Of a DNA stretch of 64,000 nt, positions 24,812 through 35,373 are shown one piece after another (the first letter of the stretch is position 1; every line of letters starts with the position of its first letter). The notes under the pieces are model-generated. The model did no database searches, had not been told where the DNA came from, and was given only the letters and a program-made list of their open reading frames with translations. Origin of the DNA: Tillandsia leiboldiana (lineage: Eukaryota; Streptophyta; Magnoliopsida; Poales; Bromeliaceae); NCBI GenBank assembly GCA_029204045.2, contig CM055060.1, positions 56,756,544 to 56,820,543 on the forward strand, given 5' to 3'. The translations under genes were made by a program, and so were the position numbers.

Positions 24812-26381
24812 TCCCCCCCTCCTCCTAACTACTTACCACTACGACTACTATTAGAGCATCGAAGGATCAGAGAGAGGAGGGGAAGCAGGCAGAGGAATTG
24901 GGGGAGAAGAAGGGAGATCCAACATGCCCACTGAGGTGCTTCGTACGTGCGGTCGTTGACCGATTCAAGATTGGCACGGGGGAGCGGGATTATCGTAAAA
25001 CTAACAAAAAAAAAAAAAAAATAAAAAAAAATTAAAAAATAGTGGGGGTTTATTTCTCTTTTCTTGGAGTCGGTTCGGGGAGAAGAAGAGGGGAAAGAAG
25101 AAGAGATCGAAGAAATGGGGAGGGGGGCGGGGGGATGTTGTGGGAGAGAGGACACAGCCGGGGAGCAGGATAAAAAAAATAAAAAAAATAAAAAAAAAAA
25201 GAAAAAAAAAAAAAGAAAAGGAGGGATGGAGACCAAGTTGGACCGATCAGGGTGGGGCGGTGGGGCCCACAGGAGGGAGTGGGGGCAAGAGGGGGAGGAA
25301 GAAGGTGCGCCCACTTGGGGACGGTTGGACCAACTGGCTCCTCTTGAGGTCCGGGCCGCGCTCTGCTCGGGCTCGCATGCCGCGGAGCCGGGTGAGGCGG
25401 CTTTCGTCGCGCCTTGGGCTTTTACCTCGACGGATTCGAGATAAAATCCCCAAGGCTTGCTAGTCCAAAAAATTCTCTGACCTTTTTGAAATATATTTAC
25501 AAATCCTAATCAGCAATTTCTTATTAGAATTTACGACGAAAAAATATATATATATATATATAAGGGCACGCCAAAAGACAAAAAGAGAAAAAAAAAAGAC
25601 AAATATACAAACAAATATACATTATTATACCACCTCAATTACCAAAATTTATTTTTTCAATCTCAAAATAATTTCTTAATAACTTTACCCAATTTAATTT
25701 ATTAATTTTCAACATTTGTATGTTTTTATGGCCTCTAGCTATTTTATTTTGAATTAAAAAAATTTAGAGAAAATTCATCCATTGTTAATGAAGTGCTAGA
25801 CCCTGCCCGAGCAATTATTTAATTTGTAACAATGAGCGGAGAAAACGATGTCACGCGTGAGCCGTACGACTTAAATTGCAATACAGCTCTAAACCAACCA
25901 CTTTAGGGGGCTGTTCTTTTTGGTGCACTCAAGTGGGCTACGTCCCGACAATAATTTATTGACATAAGTGATCTCAAAAGAGTTATCTTTTGGCTATTGT
26001 TGTGCTTAAACAATGCAAATTATAAGTTACAACTTGTACATGTGATGCATCACCAGCGCATTGAGTCGGCAAGTGCTGCTCTATTTCTCTTTTTCTTTTT
26101 CTTTTTCTTTTTCTTTTTTTAAGTTATAATATAAACCAAAGCTTAAATTAATAGTTAAATTTCTCTGCGATTTGTGAGCATATGTGTGAAAACAACGACA
26201 AATGAAACTTGCCGTTGTTATGTATATTATTATAATTTTTTACTTGATAACCTAAGATATTCATCAAACTCTTTTTCTTATAGGAATAGCTCGTAATACA
26301 ATTTGCGCTAGACAAGTGTGCCTTTTTTTATTATTATTAAGCTTAACACGCAAGTGATCTCCCAAGTGGTCTTCGGGGGCT
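24812..26381. other. Kinase promoter/5' UTR and AT-rich intergenic DNA
   Basis: Immediately upstream of the kinase ATG, the minus strand is CT-rich (a likely leader). A- and GGGA-rich runs lie at 25006-25037 and 25168-25220. Bases 25240-25400 are GC-rich, resembling a CpG-rich promoter. Open frames here are only low-complexity Lys/Glu or Ser/Phe runs. From 25500 on the DNA becomes AT-rich and no gene is seen. Confidence 0.4.
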
Positions 26382-26390
26382 GAAGAAATA

Positions 26391-26562
26391 GGAAAATGCT
26401 ATGTGTACACCCGTAAGGGGTGTACATCTCACACCCCCACCCATCTAAGGGTGGGAGTATGATGATGGGTCACTTGATGTGACTCGTAAAAAATATCGCC
26501 ACCATTAAAATGATGGAGATGTATGATGTACACTCCTTCGGGGTGTACATGTAGCATTGCTC
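26391..26562. mobile_element. 172-bp multi-hairpin MITE, copy 1
   Basis: Terminal inverted repeats GGAAAATGCTA / TAGCATTGCTC. A perfect 9-bp target duplication GAAGAAATA lies at 26382-26390 and 26563-26571. Inside is a series of short palindromes: TGTACACC...GGTGTACA, CCCACCCATC-TAAGGGTGGG, GGTCACTTGATGTGACTC and another GTACAC/GTGTAC pair. A 9-bp duplication and G-starting TIR suggest a Mutator-like (MULE-derived) non-autonomous element. It encodes nothing. Confidence 0.9.
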
Positions 26563-26571
26563 GAAGAAATA

Positions 26572-28735
26572 ATTTGAACACAGCTTCGTCTATTCTCTAA
26601 TTAAGCTATTGTTTGGTTGAGATATGAGGAAAAGAATAAATTTTTATTCCCCATCTTATAAATATCCAAACATTGTTTTTGAATAGAGAGAATAATCATT
26701 TTTTAAAAAAGAATAAGTTGATATAATTATAAAATTATTGTTTTATGCTTCCTTCTAAAACAAGTTTGTTTTCAAGTGAGAACAAATTTAAATCTAATAT
26801 TGATTATTGCATTAATTTATTAATTATTCTAATTAATATGTTTAAGTCATTATCAGTAATTATTTATTTATTTATTTATGATTAATTAACTATTTAAAAA
26901 TAATTATTTAATGTGCTTATTTAATAACTAATATTTATATTGGTCAACTAATTAATATTTTAACTAATAAAATCAATTTCTTAACTAATCATCTAACTAA
27001 TTAGATAATTTACTAATTAATTAAAATTTTAATTTGTATTTTATAATTATTATTATTTTCATTATCTTATCAATATTCATAGCTAATAAATTTATTAATT
27101 GATTAAACTATTTTTAATTAATACTTTAATATTAATTAATTAGATAAAATCTTTTAAATTTAAAATTATAATTTCTCTTATTTCCACTACTTCAATCTAA
27201 TCATTCAAACACTATTTAACTTATTCCCAAAAACAACTCAATTTTTAAATAAACAAAAAAATTAGTTTTCTTTTTGTTTATTTCTAAAGTCGTACATATT
27301 CCAAGAATAATCAATTCCTGCTTATTTCCGAATCAAAATATACCTAAAAATCCCTCTAATTTGTTGGTTTTTTTTTTTAATATATATATATAGAAACTAC
27401 TCCCGAATCATTCAGTTAAGTAATTTGAGTCATAATATATAGAAAGAAATGATCTTAACTCGTAGACTATATTCCAGAAGCCTTATTATACATCAATATC
27501 ACAGAATCCTAACCTTTCCAAAATAAAGACTAGTCATTTACACATACTTTGCATCCCTACCTTCTAATCTGGATAAGTAGAGCCAAAAAAAAAAAGCATA
27601 TAAAAGAGAATAGCGACCAATCAGAAGATCGAATTTTATCAACATTACCAGCTCAATTAACATATGAAGTGATTTTTTCGGCAATAAATTTAGCTAGAAA
27701 GAGTATTTTTCTTTATCTTCTTCTTTTGTTTAGTCCACATGCCTCCAAAAAAAACAAATGATTGTTGACTACTCCAAATTAACTTTAGTCTGGGAGACAA
27801 TGGATTAGGTTTGTTATTTGATGGTCCTAACTCCTATAAATTCTGATTTTTTAGACATTAAATAGAAGTATCGTTTCAGATAATAAAATTGTATTTGGTT
27901 CAGATATAAATTAGAATTACTTATTTCATAAATAAATATAAGTTCAATAATACGTAAGAATAAGATTATTTTTTGCGTTTAGATAAAAATTAGTTTGTTT
28001 CTGATAATAAGAAAAATAGTGTTTGAATATTAGATTGAAATAGTTATAAGAATATAGATAATTATAATTTTAAAATAATAATATTTTATTTAGTTAATTA
28101 ATATAAAAATATCAATTAAATTAAATTTTAATTTAATTGATTAATTATTGCTAGATAATTTTAAATATTAATTAATAAAATAATTAATAATAATAAATAT
28201 TATTAATTGTTAAATAAATAATTTAATAAATTAATTAGTTAATTATCTAATAGTTAAATGATTAGTTAAAAAAAATAAATAGATTAGTCAAAATATTAAA
28301 TTAATTAAAAAGTTAATATAATAATTAAAGTTATATTTACTTTAATTAAATTTATTCTTAAGTAGGAACAAGTTTGTTTCAGAAAAAAGTCTGAACAGTA
28401 ATTTCGACCTTATACCAGATTATTCCAGAGAGATGAGAACTACTATTCCGATCCAAACCAAAAGCATTTGAAAAACAAAGCTGAAACAAAACTTTATTCC
28501 AGATCTCGGCCTCGTTCTCGAACCAAACGCGGTCTAAGAGTTTTATTATCAGCATATAGAAATTTAATCCAACAAACATTATCAAAAGTATTTATATATG
28601 ATGAAATCATGCGATTTTCGCGCATCAGGTATTTTGAAAGTCCAATACTGTAGAAAGAAATTCACAAGAAATAGGAATCCAAAGTTTATGACTTCGTGTA
28701 TGTAGACTTTTGGAATGATGCATGACATATGCAAT
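26572..28735. other. Very AT-rich intergenic DNA, possibly old elements
   Basis: TTAATTAA-type low complexity dominates 26800-27200 and 28030-28340. The outer motif TATTTGGTTCAGATAT (about 27891) and, inverted, GAACCAAACGCGGTC (about 28518-28532) frame a possible 640-bp Tourist/hAT-like element with degraded ends. No coding frame is supported. Confidence 0.3.
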
Positions 28736-28744
28736 AAATATTTA

Positions 28745-28916
28745 GGAAAATGCTATGTGTACACCCCTTTCGGGGTGTATATCATACACCCCACCCATCT
28801 AAGGGTGGGGATGTGATGATGAGTCACTTGATGTGACCCGTAAAAAGTATCGTCACCATTAAAATGGTGGAGGTGTATGATGTACACCCCTTCGGGGTGT
28901 ACAGGTAGCATTGCTC
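28745..28916. mobile_element. 172-bp multi-hairpin MITE, copy 2
   Basis: Same family and length as the copy at 26391. The 9-bp target duplication AAATATTTA is perfect (28736-28744 and 28917-28925). The first hairpin is TGTACACCCC-TTTC-GGGGTGTATA and the last TGTACACCCC-TTC-GGGGTGTACA. It is close in sequence to the copy in the bHLH intron, suggesting fairly recent spread. Confidence 0.92.
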
Positions 28917-28966
28917 AAATATTTATCCCATTTATTAGGTAGGTGGGGGTATCTTTAGCTAATTTG

Positions 28967-28999
<33 letters not shown>

Positions 29000-29130
29000 G
29001 TAATAAATTAAAGAGTATACATTAGAGGGTACGCTAAGCATTTTGCTTCCAGATAACATCTTCCACACTCCAGCTAAGTCTCATACTGCTTCGGTAAAAG
29101 GGCACCGTGAAGGGGGAGAAAATGAGTTTC

Positions 29131-29160
29131 CTTTTCCCTTTCCCTTTCCCTTTCCCTTTC
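29131..29160. repeat. (CCCTTT)n hexamer repeat, about 5 units
   Basis: A run of TTTCCC units, similar to but not identical with the plant telomere heptamer. A poly-A tract (about 28968-28998) precedes it and a second one (29579-29616) follows. It is a simple repeat with no other feature seen around it. Confidence 0.8.
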
Positions 29161-29577
29161 ATGCCAACGCTTCACAGCATTAATTTATTCTCCCATTCTC
29201 AATGTGAACCTGGCTATTGAGATATTCATTCAGTTTTCAAATACAAGTGTTGATGACGGTTAACTTTGATTTTTTTATATATTTTTTAATTCGAAAGATT
29301 TCTTATACTTCTTTAATTTATAATGCGCAATGTCTGTATATATATTTCTTCGCGTAAACAGCACTTGTTGTCTCGTTTACATTTTAGCTTAAAAAAATCC
29401 TTTCTTGGGTCCATGAACATAATAATTTATTCATGTATGCGTACGTGAGTGCGTGCTAAGTCTCGTTAATGCAAACTTTGTCTCAATTAAATGTTTTACT
29501 CAGTTATAAGAAATAGATGCGGAATCTGACGATTGAAATTTAACAACAAACTTTATTAACAATATCAAATAAGAAAC

Positions 29578-29618
<41 letters not shown>

Positions 29619-30061
29619 TCTGGGACAAATCACTGTAGCACAGCGCATAGAGGGGGGGCCACTGGGCCAACGCCCCTAATAATGTGGTATTTTTAAGAAA
29701 TCAAGTTTCATCACTCTATTTAATAATTTAGAATTCATAAATGAGTGATTTGATGGGCAAATGATGTGTAGGGTACCAATAGACAAAGATGATTTATTTA
29801 GCATGATTGGTTGTGATGATGCTGATCGCCCAGTCTCGAAAGCTACTGTAATGATGGAAGAGATAACAACGGCCTTTGGATATTTATTATTATTATTTTT
29901 TTTTAAAAAAATAACGTGCTATCCGTTTAATTCATTATAAATATAAATTTGGCAACAAAAATAAAAAAAACAAAGTTTCTAATAAAAAATAACGTGAAAA
30001 AAAAAATGGCGTAGATAATAGAAATTCGCCCACAGAACAAAGACGGCTCTAGGCAAAGACG

Positions 30062-30312
30062 TTAGAGATCCGCCCAATGCGTTAACACATTTGTAACCCA
30101 TGTAACAGCATATAGGGGGTCGGATCTGAACTGCTGAAAAATAACATTGTTTCTAATATTCCAAATCACCCACCAACTTATCGACATATATGTAAAAAAC
30201 TTAGTCACCACTATCGAAAAACTTCTTCCCGACCGCTCCTCCCACGTCCCTCTAACGCTATCCCCTAGCTCATGGAAGCCGCCGGTCCCCTCGCCTTTGG
30301 AATTGTTCTGTA

Positions 30313-30316
<4 letters not shown>
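30062..30316 (-). mobile_element. LINE (non-LTR retrotransposon) 3' fragment
   Basis: The minus-strand frame reads ...FTYMSISWWVIWNIRNNVIFQ..., the W-x-x-W-x-x-R-N-x-x-x-F pattern found downstream of plant L1-type reverse transcriptases (zf-RVT/RNase H-like tail). Only about 85 codons survive. No reverse transcriptase core or endonuclease was seen nearby, so this is a dead remnant. It abuts the TA microsatellite that begins at 30315. Confidence 0.55.

Positions 30317-30364
<48 letters not shown>
30315..30364. repeat. (TA)n microsatellite, about 25 units
   Basis: Uninterrupted AT alternation, next to the LINE remnant. Confidence 0.95.
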
Positions 30365-30368
<4 letters not shown>

Positions 30369-30450
30369 TCTACTAATTTTTTTATCTAAAATTTAATATT
30401 TTATACTTATAAAAAATTTAAAGGATATTTAAAATTAAGGATAGTAGGAG

Positions 30451-30497
30451 AGTGTATGATGTATATATATATTTTTTTATGTACATATAGCATTTTC
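30451..30497. mobile_element. Degraded 3' end of the multi-hairpin MITE family
   Basis: GTGTATGATGTA, then a diverged AT-rich stretch, then TGTACATATAGCATTTTC. This matches the right end of the 172-bp family (GTGTATGATGTACACC...GTACATGTAGCATTGCTC). The left part is not recognisable. Confidence 0.4.
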
Positions 30498-31039
30498 AGA
30501 TATACTGTTGAGTATATATATTAAAAATTTTATTTTTTGATAGTTTTAAATTTTTAGAAATTGATGATCGTTTTAAATTATTGATTGTTCATAGCACAAA
30601 TAGCGACAAACTTAATAATTGATATTTAAAATTTTATATTTTTTAAAATAATAAATAAAGTGAATGGTATGTTATTTTTTTTCTTTCGATAGAAAAACGA
30701 TTGTTTCAAATTATTTTAATATATATATTAGACAATAATAAAAAAAAGGAAAGATAAAAAATTTATATTTCACATCTATTTCAGATATTAATACTGCAAT
30801 AATTTTGTTAAATCCAAAGCAAATTTATATTTCTCTTTCACCACTTTATAATTATTCTCTCATTCAGCGAAAAGTAACTTTTCACACATACTCTTTTCAA
30901 CACAGGTGCAAAATTAAAAGTAACTATTTCTCAAGCCAAACGCGCACGACGTATCACTTTCTTAAAAGCGAACTTTTTTTTTTTCTCTTTTTATCTTTCT
31001 TTTGATTTTTAACAGAAATGGCATCTAAGGTATAGAGGA

Positions 31040-31072
<33 letters not shown>

Positions 31073-31156
31073 GAACATAAGAAATTACCGAAATTATATT
31101 ATAATCAAATTATTATGATTTATATAATATAGTATTTTTATAAAAAAAAAATTGTC

Positions 31157-31194
<38 letters not shown>

Positions 31195-31638
31195 TCTTAG
31201 GTAGTGCATACTGCATAGAGTAGATCAAACATCCACGGCCCACGTTCTCTCGGCCCACTGTCTGCAAATTTGGGCGGCCGCGATCGCTTCATGGGCCCCC
31301 GGAGCACGCCTCCTATGGGTCCCACTCCTACAATTTCTTCTCACCGTGGTCAACTACGGATGCAAATGAATCCGGGATTGGTGGAGCTCCCATTCCGCGA
31401 GAGGTGAAAGGTGTTTTTTTTTTTTTTTTTTTTTTTTCAATTCATTATGATTGATTAAAAATTTACATTCATTTCGATTAGTTTCTATTGAAGAGAGTCA
31501 AAAATAAATTTAAAATTAAGACAGAGGTGAAAATTCCCTTCCCTCCCGGGATCCGGATCCACACTGCTTGCAGACCTATGGTCAACAGAGAATAAAAAAA
31601 TAAATAAAAAATAAAAAAATAATAGGAATAAAAGAAAA

Positions 31639-31810
31639 GAGAAATACTTTTTGTACCATTTGTTGGGGTGTACATTTTACACTCTATTCATTCAAAAATA
31701 GGATGAATTTTATCGATCACTTCAAAATAATCGATAGATTAACCTCCATTCTTGAATAAAATAAAATGTATAATGTACATTCTATATGGAGTATATAAGT
31801 AGCATTGCCC
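31639..31810. mobile_element. Multi-hairpin MITE, diverged 172-bp copy upstream of fructokinase
   Basis: Left end GAGAAATACT...TTGTAC and right end GTAGCATTGCCC match the family over exactly 172 bp. Internal palindromes are decayed but recognisable (TCGATCACTTC...AAATAATCGA; TGTACATT near both ends). The flanks AAAAGAAAA and AAAAAAAAA would be an 8-of-9 target duplication. It ends about 290 bp before the fructokinase ATG. Confidence 0.7.
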
Positions 31811-32009
31811 AAAAAAAAAAAAAAAAAAACAGCAGTAGCAGAAGCAGAAACCGTAGCTCGGTAGCTCCCCACCATTCACCAAAAAGCATCGGCATCGGTT
31901 CCTCCGTCCCTTCGCCGTCCCCGCCTCATCCGTCCCCACCAAAACAAAGCGTCCGCATAGTTCCTCTTTCCTCCTCCCCCTCCCCCCCAAAAAAAAACCG
32001 AAAAAAAAA

Positions 32010-32012
<3 letters not shown>

Positions 32013-32053
<41 letters not shown>

Positions 32054-32060
32054 ATAAATA
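32013..32060 (+). promoter_or_regulatory. Fructokinase core promoter: GA microsatellite and TATA box
   Basis: A (GA)n tract at about 32013-32049 runs directly into TATATAAATA (32051-32060), 38 nt before the ATG at 32098. Such spacing implies a leader of only about 10-15 nt unless transcription starts elsewhere. GA tracts next to core promoters are common in plants (GAGA-binding BBR/BPC proteins). Confidence 0.55.
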
Positions 32061-32097
32061 CAGGACTCAACGAGGCGACTCGGAGGTGCACTCTGCG

Positions 32098-34614
32098 ATG
32101 GCTCTCCACGCTGCCGCTTCCTCCGTCGCCGCGTTCGCCTCGAGGTCCCGACTCCGCCCCACCAACTCTCCCTCGCCGAGGGCTTTCCCCACAACCCCTC
32201 TTTTCCCTTCTTCTTCTTCTTCTTCTTCTTCCTCTTTCGCCCCCCTCCGTGTAGTTGCAGGTTTGGCTCTTTTTCCAAACTATGCACTCACAACCTCTTT
32301 TTTCCTGTAATCACAATAGATATTCAATTGAGAATACCAGTTCTGATTTTACCCTTTATTATTTTTTTTTTTTTAATGTTCGGATTTATGCTTATAATCC
32401 TGTACGAGATAGGAGATCGGTTGATTGCCTCTAGTAGAGTTGCTGACACTAGTAAACTTTTTTAGGAATACCCTGCTGTCCCTGTGCTGAATTGCAATTG
32501 TTGTCTTAGGTGGTTGCGTAAGAGCAGCTTCGGTCAGCAATGGAGTTGTCGCCGAATCTCCGCTCGTGGTGTGCTTCGGGGAAATGCTGATCGATTTTGT
32601 CCCGACCATCAGCGGCTTATCGTTGGCCGAAGCCCCCGCTTTCAAGAAGGCTCCTGGGGGTGCTCCCGCTAATGTCGCTGTTGGCGTAGCTCGGCTCGGC
32701 GGTTCGTCCGCGTTTGTTGGGAAGGTAATGCCCGGCAGATAGATAGTTAGTTCGATCGAATAGTTATGTTTATTTGTTCTGGATTTACGACAACGCCGCA
32801 TTCCTAATTTCTTCATGTTTGTAAAAATTTATTTCAAATGTAAGTAATTATCTATGAAATCGTTGATTACTCACTTTATGATGCGAAAGAGCTACTACTA
32901 CTATCTATGGCTGTGAATATTGTCACTATTATCTTTCTCTCATTTCTCGGCGTGTTTTGTTTGTTTAATAACACGCCTAGGTCGGTGAAGATGAGTTTGG
33001 CTACATGTTGGCTGATATCTTGAGAGAGAATAACGTGAACAATCAGGGCTTGCGGTTTGACCCTGCTGCTCGAACAGCTTTGGCCTTTGTAACATTACGA
33101 AGTGACGGCGAACGCGAGTTCATGTTTTATCGCAATCCTAGCGCTGATATGTTGCTTGAGATAAACGAACTTGACCTTGATCTTATAACAAAGGTATGTG
33201 ATGAATGATGACCTTAATCTTCTAATTAGAGAGAGTTCCTACCATACCTTACTTGTATCGTCTTATATTGTGTTTGTTTTGCATAGAATTTACCTATTTT
33301 TTATTTATATAATGTAATGATAACATGTTGATCATAAATATCTATTCTAGGCAAAGATCTTCCACTATGGTTCTATAAGCCTTATAACTGAACCATGTAA
33401 ATCGGCACACGTTGCAGCAGCTAAAGCTGCTAAAGAAGCCGGAGTGCTTCTGTCTTATGATCCAAATCTACGTCTGCCACTATGGTCGTCAGCCGACAGT
33501 GCTAGAGAGGGAATCTTGAGTATATGGGAAACTGCTGATATTATCAAGGTAGCTACTTTTCTAATGCAGTGCTTCTTGAAATAGTTTCTTGATCTGTTTT
33601 GGCTCATTGTATTGCAAATTTGCAATAGATCAGCGAAGAAGAGATTTCCTTTTTGACGAAAGGAGAAGATCCTTATGATGATGCTGTTGTGCGAAAACTC
33701 TTCCATCCAAATCTTAAGTTGCTTCTAGTAACAGAGGGGCCGGATGGTTGTAGGTACTATTCTAAGGTATGTATTTGTCTATGCAATTCTTAAAGATCTT
33801 TGTTATCATTGTTTAATTTTCACTATTTTTGTTTCTCTTGTGCAAAACGAAATAGATATATGTCTACTCATTACTAAGGAAAACAACATAAACAACTCGC
33901 AGAAAATTGAAATTGTAATTTAAACTGACATTGCTGTCCGTCAAATCTCATGTCCTGTTCCTTTGCTGGATTCAGTTTTTGCACTTTGCCACCAGTGTTT
34001 ATACTTTTATATTTCAATAATAAAGCTTCAGTTATTAGATATCCAAAGTACCCTCTTATATGTCAGAATAAGATCAAACTAATTGCAAAAGCCGAAAGTA
34101 CCCACCTTAACATATATGATTTCAAATAATATAGGAATTTAGTGGGAGAGTAAGTGGACTAAAGGTGACTGCTGTGGACACTACTGGTGCTGGAGATGCC
34201 TTTGTTGCTGGAATACTATCTAGATTGGCCTCAGATTTTTCATTGCTCCAGGTATTACTCTCTCAAACCTATGGTTGTTCCAAAATTCATTTTTATGTTA
34301 TGTGGATGTTCTACATTTTTGTTTTATTTCTTTATTTTTAGCATATAGTTTATTGCATACAGCAATCTAGAAACAGATATATTCCAAACTCTAGCAACCA
34401 CATCATACTCTCTTCATCTTTCAACCTATGGAGTGATACTCTGATCAAGACTTACTGGAACTTTATTTGACTATTACAGGATGAAGGAAGGCTAAGAGAA
34501 GCCCTGAAATTTGCAAATGCTTGTGGAGCTCTCACTGTGATGGAAAGAGGAGCAATCCCTGCACTACCAACCCGTCAGGCCGTGCTCGATGCATTGGTTA
34601 ACATAGTAGCTTAA
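32098..34614 (+). CDS. Plastid fructokinase (PfkB family)
   Basis: Seven exons: 32098-32260, 32510-32724, 32981-33193, 33351-33548, 33629-33766, 34135-34251 and 34480-34614, all GT-AG. They give 392 residues. Residues 1 to about 60 are a Ser/Ala/Pro-rich transit peptide (MALHAAASSVAAFASRSRLR). The kinase starts VVCFGEMLIDFVPT (74-87). PfkB signature 1 is PGGAPANVAVGVARLGG and signature 2 is DTTGAGDAFVAGIL (324-337), with the catalytic Asp330 and anion hole GAGD intact. It should phosphorylate fructose to fructose-6-phosphate in plastids. The intact GAGD and FRK-type sequence argue against the fructokinase-like FLN proteins of the plastid RNA polymerase. Exon 2 has two in-frame acceptors 18 nt apart (from 32510 or 32528). 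The first has the better pyrimidine tract. Confidence 0.94.
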
Positions 34615-35373
34615 ACTATGGCGAGTTATAATCCCGGGCTCATTCATTGCTCTTGGCCTTGTAAAATGATTTAGCATTCAGAGAACCATATATTTAGTGA
34701 TTAATTTTCAATTGCAACTTACCCACTTCTGGTTAAGAAAGAAAACAGCTTTGCTGAAAAATGACCATGTACTGTTTGTGCTCTTAATTAGTATCAAAAT
34801 AAGTTCCTCGATTGAGCTACTCCTTTTTGTAAATGGCATTTGGTGCAGGGTGTGCAAAATTTTAAAGCATCATACTTGCTTAATGACTTGGTTGGGCGCA
34901 CGCCCTAATATGTCTTTGATTGCCTCTGGCATAACGACAGTAATACATCTCTGATTGACCATTTCGTTTGATAATTACTGAGGGCCTTTTCCATCTGTTA
35001 TAAGGTGAGAGGAAAGGTATATCTGTGTATGAATGAACAACAAGGAGCAGCAGCCCATTTTTATTTTTTTTTGGAAGATATAACACGGTTCGCATACGTA
35101 GAAGTGGGTGTGTAGAACACAATACTAGTCTATAGATACTTTAAACAGAGAAAAAGAAGTGTTAATTTCCACTCATAAGAACCAGATCGGCGCAAGACCG
35201 CATCGTCGCAACATCTTTTAAACATAAGATACATAATCACTTGTATTTCATTTGGTAGTACTGATAACTAGATCAATGTCGACAAATTGATAATGGTTGC
35301 CCCCCTCCTGAACAAACAAAGTGATTATCAACAGATGATTGATAATATACCACGGTGAGGTCGCCAAATGATA
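34615..35373. other. Convergent intergenic region (two 3' UTRs)
   Basis: Lies between the fructokinase (+) stop and the CREST-type gene (-) stop. No coding frame is supported, and UTR of both genes likely fills most of it. Confidence 0.5.

Noticed and set aside
25064..25463. Lys/Glu/Gly-rich plus-strand frames
   Set aside because: Translation of A- and G-rich low-complexity promoter DNA, with no domain and no splice context.
30062..30316. An active LINE element
   Set aside because: Only an 85-codon tail remains; no reverse transcriptase or endonuclease domain was found around it.
31739..32287. 182-codon minus-strand frame over the fructokinase promoter and first exon
   Set aside because: Made of microsatellite and poly-A translations (poly-Lys, Ser-Leu repeats) and antisense to the transit peptide.
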